A stretch of DNA of 32,135 nt from Bacilli bacterium (GCA_024399115.1 JAKSHZ010000020.1:1-32135), one strand, 5' to 3'. Positions 8,427 to 14,577 are shown, counted from the stretch's first letter. Translations and numbers: made by a program. Notes: generated from the sequence alone by a model not told the origin.

Positions 8427-8502
8427 GGATGCTTAGCTCAGTTGGGAGAGCATCACCCTTACAAGGTGGGGGTCGGGAGTTCGAGCCTCTCAGCATCCAC
8501 CA
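8427..8502 (+). tRNA. tRNA-Val(TAC)
   Basis: Acceptor GGATGCT pairs with AGCATCC and ACCA is encoded. Anticodon loop CTTACAA gives TAC. It is the first gene of a five-tRNA operon. Confidence 0.97.
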
Positions 8503-8530
8503 GATTCGAAATGCGAAAGAAACTCCTTCT

Positions 8531-8615
8531 GGGAGGGTAGCGAAGAGGCTAAACGCGGCAGACTGTAAATCTGTTACCATCGGTTTCGGCAGTTCGAATC
8601 TGCCCCCTCCCACCA
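8531..8615 (+). tRNA. tRNA-Tyr(GTA)
   Basis: Acceptor GGGAGGG pairs with CCCTCCC and ACCA is encoded. The anticodon stem-loop CAGA-CTGTAAA-TCTG gives GTA. It has a long variable arm, as usual for bacterial tRNA-Tyr. Confidence 0.97.
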
Positions 8616-8634
8616 CAGTTTTCTGTAAGAAGAT

Positions 8635-8710
8635 TGGGGTGTAGCCAAGCGGTAAGGCAACAGACTTTGACTCTGTCATCTCACTGGTTCGATCCCAGTC
8701 ACCCCAGCCA
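8635..8710 (+). tRNA. tRNA-Gln(TTG)
   Basis: Acceptor TGGGGTG pairs with CACCCCA, followed by discriminator G and CCA. The anticodon stem-loop CAGA-CTTTGAC-TCTG gives TTG. The weak U1-A72 first pair is normal for tRNA-Gln. Confidence 0.97.
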
Positions 8711-8712
8711 AT

Positions 8713-8788
8713 CACTCTCTAGCTCAGTCGGTAGAGCACTTGACTTTTAATCAAGGGGTCTGGAGTTCGAATCTCCAGAGAGTGACCA
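8713..8788 (+). tRNA. tRNA-Lys(TTT)
   Basis: Acceptor CACTCTC pairs with GAGAGTG and ACCA is encoded. Anticodon loop CTTTTAA gives TTT, which can read both AAA and AAG. It lies only two bases after tRNA-Gln. It is well paired, unlike the tRNA-Lys(CTT) at 14578-14653. Confidence 0.97.
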
Positions 8789-8795
8789 AACTTTT

Positions 8796-8882
8796 GCCCA
8801 GGTGGCGGAACAGGTAGACGCACAAGACTTAAAATCTTGCGATAGTAATATCGTACCGGTTCAATTCCGGTCCCGGGCACCA
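8796..8882 (+). tRNA. tRNA-Leu(TAA)
   Basis: Class II tRNA with a long variable arm. The anticodon stem-loop CAAGA-CTTAAAA-TCTTG gives TAA, reading the very common TTA/TTG leucine codons. CCA is encoded. The acceptor arms GCCCAGG and CCCGGGC leave one A-C mismatch (A8800 against C8874, tRNA positions 5 and 68). It is the last gene of the operon. Confidence 0.95.
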
Positions 8883-8894
8883 AGTCTAAAAAAT

Positions 8895-8918
8895 ACAGCA
8901 CATTGTGCTGTTTTTTTA
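8895..8918 (+). terminator. Intrinsic terminator of the tRNA operon
   Basis: Perfect stem ACAGCAC/GTGCTGT (8895-8901 and 8905-8911) with an ATT loop, followed by a run of T to 8917. Confidence 0.92.
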
Positions 8919-8920
8919 TT

Positions 8921-8943
8921 CTTGTACCCGTTCCCGGAATTGA
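8921..8943 (-). repeat. Inverted partial copy of the tRNA-Leu(TAA) 3' end
   Basis: Directly after the terminator T-run, the minus strand repeats the 3' end of the tRNA-Leu gene. Ten bases (8934-8943) are an exact inverted match to the T-arm at 8861-8870. Over 20 bases about 16 match without gaps, continuing towards the acceptor end. Its last bases form part of the -35 box of the next gene. Confidence 0.6.
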
Positions 8944-8968
8944 CATAGAAAAATAATTGAGTTATAAA
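8940..8968 (+). promoter_or_regulatory. Near-consensus promoter of the lipid kinase-plsC operon
   Basis: Perfect TTGACA -35 (8940-8945), 17 nt spacer and TATAAA -10 (8963-8968). Predicted start near 8975 leaves a short leader with an AGAGGT ribosome binding site before the ATG at 8993. Confidence 0.85.
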
Positions 8969-8992
8969 TACATATTGAAAGAGGTTCATATT

Positions 8993-9928
8993 ATGAAACA
9001 TTTAATTATTGTTAATGGTGCTGCAGGTAAAGCAACATTAAAAGAAACACTTCTTGCTACAGTCAAAGAAGAATTTAAAGATTTAGATTACGAAGTATAT
9101 GAAACAACTGCTCCAAAGAGCGTTATTCCATTTTTAAAAGATTATTTCTCAAAAAACACAAAAGACACTGTTAGAGTTTATGCTTGCGGTGGCGACGGAA
9201 CTATCAACGAAGTTGTTAATGGTATCGTAGGATTCGCAAATGCTGAATTAGCTATCTTACCTTGTGGTACAGGTAACGATTTCGTTAAGATTTACGGCAT
9301 CGGTAATGATGATGTTGCAAAATGCACAAGCTTCTTACCTTTAATCAATGGTAACCCAATTGAAGTTGACCTTTCTAAGATTGAAACAAAAGATAACCCT
9401 GAAGCTTTCTACTCAATTAACGTTGTTAACGTTGGCTTCGATGCAATGGTTGGTGCTATCGGTAGCATTAATGCTAGAAAAGGCAAAAAAGATCCATACG
9501 GTGCTTCAGCAATCGTTCCAGCAATTTTCAAAGGTAGATTTAATAAAATCGTCTTAATCGCTGACGGCGAACAATTAAATAAAAAGAGATTACTCCTTAG
9601 CTCAATTGCTCAAGGTCAATTCATCGGTGGTAAATATCACGCTGCTCCAAAGAGTGATAACACAGATGGTTACATGGATGTTGGTATGATTAAACCTATG
9701 TCTTTAGCTAGATTAATGATTAAATATTTCACTCCATACGAAAAGGGTACTTACTTCGACAATCCAAAATTAGCTAAAAAGCTCGTTTATAGAAGAGCTA
9801 AAGAAGTCGAAGTTATCGCTCAAAAAGATATCGACATCTGTATCGATGGCGAAATGTTAAAAGGAAAATATTTCAAACTTACTTGTATGCCAAAAGCAAT
9901 CAAGTTAGTTCCACCATCAATTAAATAA
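8993..9928 (+). CDS. Diacylglycerol/lipid kinase family protein (DgkB/YegS-like)
   Basis: A 311 aa soluble lipid kinase of the DAGK catalytic family, likely phosphorylating diacylglycerol to phosphatidic acid with ATP at the membrane surface. The nucleotide-binding GGDGT is at residues 66-70 within ACGGDGTINEVVNG, and GTGNDF at 92-97. The C-terminal region with DGYMDVGMI and CIDGE matches the family. An upstream in-frame start at 8957 would lie before the predicted transcription start. The ATG at 8993 has an AGAGGT site about 8 bases upstream and begins MKHLIIVNGAAGK, the expected N-terminus. The stop TAA overlaps the plsC start by one base. With plsC next to it, a role in phosphatidic acid supply is reasonable; sphingosine- or YegS-type substrates cannot be excluded. 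Confidence 0.9.
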   Translation: MKHLIIVNGAAGKATLKETLLATVKEEFKDLDYEVYETTAPKSVIPFLKDYFSKNTKDTVRVYACGGDGTINEVVNGIVGFANAELAILPCGTGNDFVKIYGIGNDDVAKCTSFLPLINGNPIEVDLSKIETKDNPEAFYSINVVNVGFDAMVGAIGSINARKGKKDPYGASAIVPAIFKGRFNKIVLIADGEQLNKKRLLLSSIAQGQFIGGKYHAAPKSDNTDGYMDVGMIKPMSLARLMIKYFTPYEKGTYFDNPKLAKKLVYRRAKEVEVIAQKDIDICIDGEMLKGKYFKLTCMPKAIKLVPPSIK

Positions 9929-10749
9929 TGATTTTAGAATTCTTTATTGTCGCTTTAGGAACCATATTAGCAGTCGTTGGCCTTTACACATTCTGGCCAG
10001 TAACAGTCTTTTATGAAATTTATAGACCACTACTTTTATTCATTGGTGGCTATGTTTTAGGCATAGTTTGTTTATGGATTTTCTGCGATATCGCTGGAAG
10101 AATCGTTGACAATAAGAAAAGAGATTATACAGAACCAAGCAAATTTGCAAGAAACCTTCTCCGCTATGGTATAACCTTTATTAATTATCACGCACGTGTA
10201 AAAGTCGGCGTTGTTGGTAAAGAAAAGATGCCGATGTCAGGAAGATTCCTTATTGTTGCTAATCATAAGTCAAAATTTGACCCAATGATTATCACTTCAA
10301 TCTATGGTAAAAAAGATATCGCTTTCTTAACTAAGCAAAGCAATATGAAAATTCCTCTTGGTGGAAGATTGATGCATAGATGTTGCTTCTTACCTTTAGA
10401 TAGAGAAGATAAACTTCAATCATTATCACAAATGAAGAAAGCTCAATCTTTGATTGAAAGAGATGTTTCTTCAGTTGGTGTATTCCCAGAAGGAACTAGA
10501 ATGCCAGCAGATGTTGTATTAGGAGATTTCCATGAAGGAGTATTCAACATTGCAATTAAAGCAAAAGTTCCTGTAATCGTTGTAACATTCAAAAATACGG
10601 AAATGATTCACAAAAATTTCCCTCTTCACTCAACTAAAATTAAAATGCACATTGTCGCAAAAATCCCATATGAGGATTTCCAAGACAAAACAGCAAAACA
10701 ACTTAGTGATGAAGTTCACGAAATCATGTTAAAAGATTTATCAAAATAG
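9928..10749 (+). CDS. plsC: 1-acyl-sn-glycerol-3-phosphate acyltransferase
   Basis: Adds the second acyl chain to lysophosphatidic acid, giving phosphatidic acid, at the cytoplasmic membrane. Two hydrophobic N-terminal segments (about residues 4-23 and 34-56) anchor the 273 aa protein. The catalytic HX4D motif is NHKSKFD (His113, Asp118) and the glycerol-phosphate-binding motif is FPEGTR (186-191). A conserved VPVIVVTF strand follows. The start overlaps the upstream kinase stop by one base, so translation is probably coupled. The stop codon TAG runs into the terminator stem. Confidence 0.94.
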   Translation: MILEFFIVALGTILAVVGLYTFWPVTVFYEIYRPLLLFIGGYVLGIVCLWIFCDIAGRIVDNKKRDYTEPSKFARNLLRYGITFINYHARVKVGVVGKEKMPMSGRFLIVANHKSKFDPMIITSIYGKKDIAFLTKQSNMKIPLGGRLMHRCCFLPLDREDKLQSLSQMKKAQSLIERDVSSVGVFPEGTRMPADVVLGDFHEGVFNIAIKAKVPVIVVTFKNTEMIHKNFPLHSTKIKMHIVAKIPYEDFQDKTAKQLSDEVHEIMLKDLSK

Positions 10750-10770
10750 GCCTTTAGGCCTTTTTGTTTT
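10748..10770 (+). terminator. Intrinsic terminator after plsC
   Basis: Short stem AGGCC/GGCCT (10748-10752 and 10757-10761) with a TTTA loop, followed by TTTTGTTTT. It overlaps the plsC stop codon at 10747-10749. Confidence 0.75.
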
Positions 10771-10771
10771 G

Positions 10772-10780
10772 TGCTATAAT
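10772..10780 (+). promoter_or_regulatory. Extended -10 promoter of the kinase remnant and LemA pair
   Basis: TGC followed by a perfect TATAAT (10775-10780) is an ideal extended -10. The ATG at 10787 begins exactly where transcription should start, predicting a leaderless mRNA. No -35 is obvious, which extended -10 promoters can tolerate. Confidence 0.65.
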
Positions 10781-10786
10781 ATCCTC

Positions 10787-10960
10787 ATGCAAATTATCGA
10801 ATCTATTTTAAAAGAAATATTTAAAGACAAAGAAACTGCTGTTAAGACTAGATTACTTGGGGGAACGATGAATGAAACTTACATTATCACTTCCGAAGGT
10901 AAAGACTATGTTTTATATCTGCCTCAAGGAAACGCTAAAGAAGCAAAAGGAAATTTATAA
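10787..10960 (+). pseudogene. Truncated choline/ethanolamine kinase-like gene remnant
   Basis: Only 57 codons. The sequence RLLGGTMNETYIIT followed by GKDYVLYLPQG is the N-terminal nucleotide-binding hairpin of choline/ethanolamine kinase and aminoglycoside-phosphotransferase-like enzymes, which normally exceed 200 aa. The catalytic loop and metal-binding motifs are missing, and no remainder was found downstream. After QGNA the reading frame turns into KEAKGNL, whose DNA (AAAGGAAA) is simply the ribosome binding site of the next gene. This marks a deletion or insertion junction near 10935-10945. It has an intact promoter and a predicted leaderless start, so it may still be translated as a short peptide that couples to the next gene through a TAATG overlap. 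It could alternatively have become a leader peptide. Confidence 0.65.
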
Positions 10961-12810
10961 TGGAAGCAACTGAATTACTTGAACCATCCAAATTGTTCAA
11001 GGGAACTGTTAAACCAGCTCATAGACAAAACGTAGAAGAATATTACGATAATTTAGTTAAAGAATCTGGTCTAGATATCGAACTAAATAGAACTACTAAC
11101 AAAAATATTAGAATCAAGAACGGTAAAATTGCTGATTCTCAAAAAACTCTTGGTAAGAAAAAGGCTTTAAAAGGGTTCTTAACTTTTTTAATTGTTGTTC
11201 TTTTTATTGCTGCGGTTATTTCTATTGCTCTTTTATTCAATCCTGATAATAGAGATAGAATTTACATCAACATTCTTGTAGCGGTTGGATGTGTCGGACT
11301 TGCAATTTTATTTATCGTATTAATTAAAAAGAAGATTAAACCAGCTATAAAAAACATCGATGAGTTAATTAAAAAATTAACCGATGAAAGAGACCAATTG
11401 GTTCGTGAAGCAATCGCTCAAATGGCTCCATTAAATTCGATGTTCGATTGGAACATCCCTGCTACTTTATTTTCAAAAACTATTCCTTTAATTAAATTAG
11501 ATAAGAATTTTGATGAAGTTAAGTATCAAATGCTCCATGAAAAATACAATTTTAATGGTAATCCTGAAAAGAATATCTCAACTGTCTTTGTACAATCAGG
11601 TTCTATTTTAGGAAACCCATTCTTAGTAGAGAAGAACTATGTTCAAGAAATGCACGATGTAACTTACACTGGTCACTTAACAATTTCTTGGACCACTACA
11701 TACACAGATGGTTCAGGACATAGACACACACAAACTCATACTCAAACTCTTACTGCAACAGTGCATAAACCAGCACCATACTATTACTACGACACTTGGC
11801 TAGTTTATGGTAATGATGCAGCTGAACATCTTTCTTTCTCAAGAAGCCCTAGTAAGGCAAATTCTATGTCAGAGAAACAACTTCAAAAGTTTGTTTCTTC
11901 ATATGATTCAAAATTAGATAAACTTACTCAAAAATCTATTAAAAATGGAACTAATTTCCAAAGATTAGGAAACAACGAGTTCGAAGCATTATTTAATGCT
12001 CTTGATAGAGACAATAATATTGAATTTAGATTATTGTTTACTCCACTTGCTCAAAAGAACATGATCAATTTGATTACAAGCAAAGAGCCATATGGTGATG
12101 ATTTCTACTTCGTGAAGAAGAAAAATTTAAATTATATCAAGAGTGCTCACTCACAAAACACTAACTTTGAAGGAAGCCCAGATATATTCGCAACTTTCTA
12201 TGATCACGATCAATCTAGAGAATTCTTTATCGACTTTAACGAGACATATATGCAATCTCTTTATTATGATTTAGCACCAATTATGTCAATTCCTCTTTAT
12301 CAACAACACGCTGCTCAAGAGTACATTTATAAAGGCGTACTTTCAAGAAACATCTCTCAAATGGAAACTGAAGTTATGGCAAATAGCTACAACTCATCAG
12401 AGTTTGCTCCTGATGAAGCAGTTACTGATGTAATTTTAAAATCAGAATTAGTCCAAAAACAAGGTAAGGCAGACTTGAATAAAATCCATGCTTATTCTTT
12501 CACTAGTGTTAAACATGTTGATTTCGTACCTACATTAGGTGGAGACGGCCATATGCATAACGTTCCTGTTGAATGGTATGAGTACATACCTGTAAGTAAA
12601 ACTTCACAAATTATTGTTCAAAAGTGCGAAACCAGCAATAAAAACTATAGAAGCAATTATACTAACGCAAGTTTTACCAATTTCGTTTCACAATTCACTA
12701 AGAAAGGTGCTATAGTATTTAAGCGCGGAGTTATTTCTTTCGAACCTAATGATACTTCATTAGGATATGACGGAAATGAACTCGACAATATATTTAAAGG
12801 GGTTAAATAG
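10960..12810 (+). CDS. Two-TM membrane protein paired with LemA, function unknown
   Basis: A 616 aa protein of unknown function. Residues 1-71 are charged, followed by two membrane segments at about 72-93 and 101-122. A short helical charged stretch (128-150) and a large soluble domain of about 460 residues complete it. That domain has a His/Thr-rich patch (GSGHRHTQTHTQTLTATV), then a KPAPYYYYDTWLVYG segment and a SFSRSPS motif. There is no signal peptide. With only a short loop between the two segments, both large ends are probably on the same side, likely cytoplasmic. The ribosome binding site AAAGGAA lies in the truncated kinase reading frame. The lemA ATG follows three bases after the TAG stop, so they are co-expressed and may form a complex. 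I recognise the recurrent pairing with LemA but no assigned function. Confidence 0.75.
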   Translation: MEATELLEPSKLFKGTVKPAHRQNVEEYYDNLVKESGLDIELNRTTNKNIRIKNGKIADSQKTLGKKKALKGFLTFLIVVLFIAAVISIALLFNPDNRDRIYINILVAVGCVGLAILFIVLIKKKIKPAIKNIDELIKKLTDERDQLVREAIAQMAPLNSMFDWNIPATLFSKTIPLIKLDKNFDEVKYQMLHEKYNFNGNPEKNISTVFVQSGSILGNPFLVEKNYVQEMHDVTYTGHLTISWTTTYTDGSGHRHTQTHTQTLTATVHKPAPYYYYDTWLVYGNDAAEHLSFSRSPSKANSMSEKQLQKFVSSYDSKLDKLTQKSIKNGTNFQRLGNNEFEALFNALDRDNNIEFRLLFTPLAQKNMINLITSKEPYGDDFYFVKKKNLNYIKSAHSQNTNFEGSPDIFATFYDHDQSREFFIDFNETYMQSLYYDLAPIMSIPLYQQHAAQEYIYKGVLSRNISQMETEVMANSYNSSEFAPDEAVTDVILKSELVQKQGKADLNKIHAYSFTSVKHVDFVPTLGGDGHMHNVPVEWYEYIPVSKTSQIIVQKCETSNKNYRSNYTNASFTNFVSQFTKKGAIVFKRGVISFEPNDTSLGYDGNELDNIFKGVK

Positions 12811-12813
12811 ACC

Positions 12814-13470
12814 ATGGCAAATTTATTAGACGAATCAGGACCAATCATGGAAGAAGGAAGAGATGTTAATGTAATTAACAAAAAGATTCCTGTTACTGTT
12901 GGTGTTGGAAGTAAAATTTTCGAAGTTCTTCTTTGGGTTTTATTAATCATTCCAGGCGTTGTATTCTTAGTTAAAAAGATTCAAGCAAAGAATTATTTCC
13001 AAAAGTTAGAACAACAATTACAACACGACGCTTCTACTATCGATAATTACTTAGAACAAAGAGTTATCATCTTAGAAAACGCTGCAAGCTTAGTTAAGAA
13101 AGCTGTCGATTTAGACAAATCAACATTCAGTGAAATTGCAAAAGCAAGATCAGGCAATGTTGGTGACTTAAATGAAAAAGGTCAAGCAGTTGAAAATGCT
13201 ACAAAGCAATTAAACGTCGCTATTGAAGCTTATCCAGAATTAAGAGCTCATGAATCAATTGCTAACGCAATGCAACAAAACTCTTACTTACAAAGAGAAA
13301 TCACAGCTGCTAGAGAAGTTTACAATGATAGAATTTCTCAATGGAATAGAGATGTATTCTCTTGGCCTACTAAACAAATCGTTGCTGCAAAAGAAGGTTA
13401 CACAACAAGAATTCCTTATGCTGTTAGCTCAGAAATGAAAGCTAAAGCAAGATCTAATTTCTTTAATTAG
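12814..13470 (+). CDS. lemA: LemA family protein
   Basis: A 218 aa LemA family protein, membrane-anchored by one segment at about residues 33-53, with a long helical domain behind it. The family signature is the LEQRVIILENAASLVKKAVD helix followed by the AKARSGN loop and later PELRAHESI. LemA proteins are widespread and form elongated helical bundles on membranes, but their biochemical role is unknown. Start ATG is preceded by an AGGGGTT site that lies in the end of the upstream gene. The gene is tightly coupled to the two-TM protein at 10960-12810. It ends in TAG and is followed by a structured 3' untranslated region and a terminator. Confidence 0.92.
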   Translation: MANLLDESGPIMEEGRDVNVINKKIPVTVGVGSKIFEVLLWVLLIIPGVVFLVKKIQAKNYFQKLEQQLQHDASTIDNYLEQRVIILENAASLVKKAVDLDKSTFSEIAKARSGNVGDLNEKGQAVENATKQLNVAIEAYPELRAHESIANAMQQNSYLQREITAAREVYNDRISQWNRDVFSWPTKQIVAAKEGYTTRIPYAVSSEMKAKARSNFFN

Positions 13471-13523
13471 GATTCAATCGAGGGGATTGAAATAGCATCC
13501 TTAGGAATTAATTTTCCAAAAGG
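13469..13523 (+). other. Structured 3' untranslated region of lemA
   Basis: Two hairpins precede the terminator: TTCAATC/GATTGAA (13473-13479 and 13485-13491, GAGGG loop), which can be enclosed by AGGAT/ATCCT, and GGAA/TTCC (13504-13507 and 13514-13517) inside CCTT/AAGG. The outer pairings compete for the same CC bases. An AGGAGAGG at 13521-13528 looks like a ribosome binding site but no reading frame follows. Confidence 0.45.
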
Positions 13524-13528
13524 AGAGG

Positions 13529-13560
13529 AAGCGGTAGTTCGTAAGAACTCCGCTTTTCTT
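13529..13560 (+). terminator. Intrinsic terminator of the LemA operon
   Basis: Stem AAGCGG plus AGTTC pairs with GAACT plus CCGCTT (13529-13540 and 13545-13555) with one bulged T and a GTAA loop, followed by TTCTTTTAT. Confidence 0.85.
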
Positions 13561-14247
13561 TTATAATGGAAAATAAAACACTGTGAAGTTATTTAATTTA
13601 GCAAATCCTAATTCATTAACAACGCATAAATGATAGATTCTGTTTGCAATAATATCTGCAGCTCTAACTAATAATGTGTTTCTAGAATTACAAAAATATA
13701 CATTTAAATCTTTTAAAGAAGGCAATAATGGCTCATAGAACTTATTCCAATTATAGTTAAATGTGCCAATTTTAAATTCGTTATATAAGTTTTCTTTCAA
13801 TTCATAGATACCATCTGTCGCGGTATTATGTTCATCGCAATAAAAATTCATTTCATCAATTTCATCGACTCCTAAAAGTTTGCTATCAATTAATTGTTTA
13901 ATACAGCATTTAACTACTAATTTATAAGCAAAATCTAAGAACCTCTGTTTATGTCTTTTGTCCGAAAAAATGTCTTTAGATATTTGTCTTTGTTTTATAA
14001 TGATCGAAAATTTGTGCACTCCATTTAACGATCTAAATAATTTACTTTTCTGGCTTTTAGTTGTGTTACAACCTTTTATTTCTTTACTTTTATTACTTTT
14101 TCTAACTACTTTCTCAACATGTGAATACATATGAGAGTATTTTTCTTTTTCTTCTTCGCCAATGCAAACTAAGCCACCGAAAACGAAATATTCGTTGTGT
14201 TTAGCGTCAAAGGTTCCTGATTCATCTGAATAAATGTATAAGTTCAT
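13561..14247 (-). CDS. DUF3800 domain protein
   Basis: A 228 aa protein of the DUF3800 family, thought to have an RNase H-like fold. The N-terminal YSDESG motif (Asp8, Glu9) and C-terminal VRAADIIAN motif (Asp198) are the family hallmarks. A middle CDEHN (Asp138) could supply another acidic residue of a metal-binding site. A nuclease-type activity is therefore possible but unproven. The family is scattered, often near mobile or defence genes. There is no signal peptide or membrane segment. A TTG five codons upstream is rejected because its codons form the GGAGG ribosome binding site for the ATG at 14247. It is preceded by a structured RNA leader with its own promoter (14264-14427) and stands alone on the minus strand. 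It is convergent with lemA. Confidence 0.85.
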   Translation of the reverse strand: MNLYIYSDESGTFDAKHNEYFVFGGLVCIGEEEKEKYSHMYSHVEKVVRKSNKSKEIKGCNTTKSQKSKLFRSLNGVHKFSIIIKQRQISKDIFSDKRHKQRFLDFAYKLVVKCCIKQLIDSKLLGVDEIDEMNFYCDEHNTATDGIYELKENLYNEFKIGTFNYNWNKFYEPLLPSLKDLNVYFCNSRNTLLVRAADIIANRIYHLCVVNELGFAKLNNFTVFYFPL

Positions 14248-14263
14248 AATGTCGTCCTCCAAG

Positions 14264-14393
14264 ATTAAGAAAAGACCACTACCACGTGGCCTTCCTTGTG
14301 ACTGACGATAGAATATATCGCTTAAACGTTAATTCAGTTACACAAGTATACAGCCTGGGGCGATCTCTTCCCCATCTGCAGGAATATGATATG
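14264..14393 (-). ncRNA. Candidate structured RNA leader of the DUF3800 gene
   Basis: The predicted transcript upstream of the DUF3800 start folds into clear elements. First, a GGGG/CCCC hairpin (14357-14360 and 14370-14373) sits inside a CCT/AGG closing pair. Second, an 11-bp stem (14295-14305 with 14334-14338 and 14341-14346, two-base bulge) encloses two small hairpins, CGATA/TATCG (14306-14320) and TTAA/TTAA (14322-14332), making a three-way junction. Third, a hairpin AAGGCCAC/GTGGTCTT (14272-14293) is followed by TTCTTAATC, a terminator-like element just before the ribosome binding site. Published comparative work named several DUF3800 RNA motifs found upstream of DUF3800 genes. This may be a member of one of them or a new one. 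It may act as a cis-regulator or as a separate RNA partner. Confidence 0.6.
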
Positions 14394-14398
14394 AAATC

Positions 14399-14427
14399 CT
14401 TATAAAATAGTTAACAACGAATTTAAA
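14399..14427 (-). promoter_or_regulatory. Promoter of the DUF3800 RNA and gene
   Basis: On the minus strand, TTTAAA -35 (14422-14427), 17 nt spacer and TATAAG -10 (14399-14404). Transcription would start near 14393, just ahead of the first hairpin of the structured RNA. Confidence 0.6.
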
Positions 14428-14446
14428 AATTTTCGAAATATTTTTT

Positions 14447-14466
14447 TATCATACTTAAGTATGATA
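14447..14466. repeat. Perfect 20-bp palindrome
   Basis: TATCATACTT is followed by its exact reverse complement. It lies 20 bases upstream of the DUF3800 promoter -35. Neither side has a T-tract in the right place for a terminator, so a protein-binding operator is the better guess. Confidence 0.75.
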
Positions 14467-14489
14467 CTTTTCAAAAATCACTCTTTAAG

Positions 14490-14508
14490 ATTTTCCATGA
14501 TGGAAAAT
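14490..14508. repeat. Perfect 8-bp hairpin next to the tRNA-Lys remnant
   Basis: ATTTTCCA and TGGAAAAT flank a 3-base centre. It partly overlaps the inverted tRNA-Lys copy. Confidence 0.7.
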
Positions 14509-14536
14509 GCATTCTTAAAAAAAGGGGGTCCAGGGT
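14504..14536 (+). repeat. Inverted, internally deleted copy of tRNA-Lys(CTT)
   Basis: On the plus strand, opposite to the tRNA gene, 14504-14517 matches the tRNA 5' end plus 5 bases of its 5' flank exactly (14 bases, against 14645-14658). Positions 14525-14536 match the variable loop and T-arm exactly (12 bases, against 14600-14611). The 33 bases between them in the tRNA are replaced by 7. The order is kept. It starts directly at the end of the tRNA terminator T-tract. Confidence 0.85.
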
Positions 14537-14568
14537 AAAGAAAAACACACACATTGTCTGTGGGTGTT
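14537..14568 (-). terminator. Intrinsic terminator of tRNA-Lys(CTT)
   Basis: On the minus strand a 9-bp stem with one mismatch (14544-14553 and 14559-14568, TTGTC/GACAA loop) is followed by TTTTTCTTT. Confidence 0.75.
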
Positions 14569-14577
14569 ATGAGTAAA

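Noticed and set aside
8407..8946. Open reading frames on both strands across the tRNA cluster
   Set aside because: They are tRNA sequence read as protein, including the well-known spurious PGTGIEP string; the tRNAs explain the region.
8957..8992. Upstream start for the lipid kinase gene
   Set aside because: It would begin inside the promoter; the ATG at 8993 has the ribosome binding site and the expected start.
13471..13560. Small gene after the AGGAGAGG at 13521-13528
   Set aside because: What follows is the terminator hairpin; no start codon with a usable frame is present.
14248..14262. Five-codon N-terminal extension of the DUF3800 protein
   Set aside because: Those codons are the GGAGG ribosome binding site of the ATG at 14247.
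14264..14393. T-box or other known riboswitch upstream of the DUF3800 gene
   Set aside because: I found no T-box sequence (GGTGGNACCGCG type) and no core of TPP, FMN, lysine, SAM or glycine riboswitches; the gene is not an amino-acid or tRNA-ligase gene.
14447..14466. Palindrome as an intrinsic terminator
   Set aside because: The minus-strand side is followed by an A run, not T, and the plus-strand side has only a short broken T stretch with no gene ahead of it.
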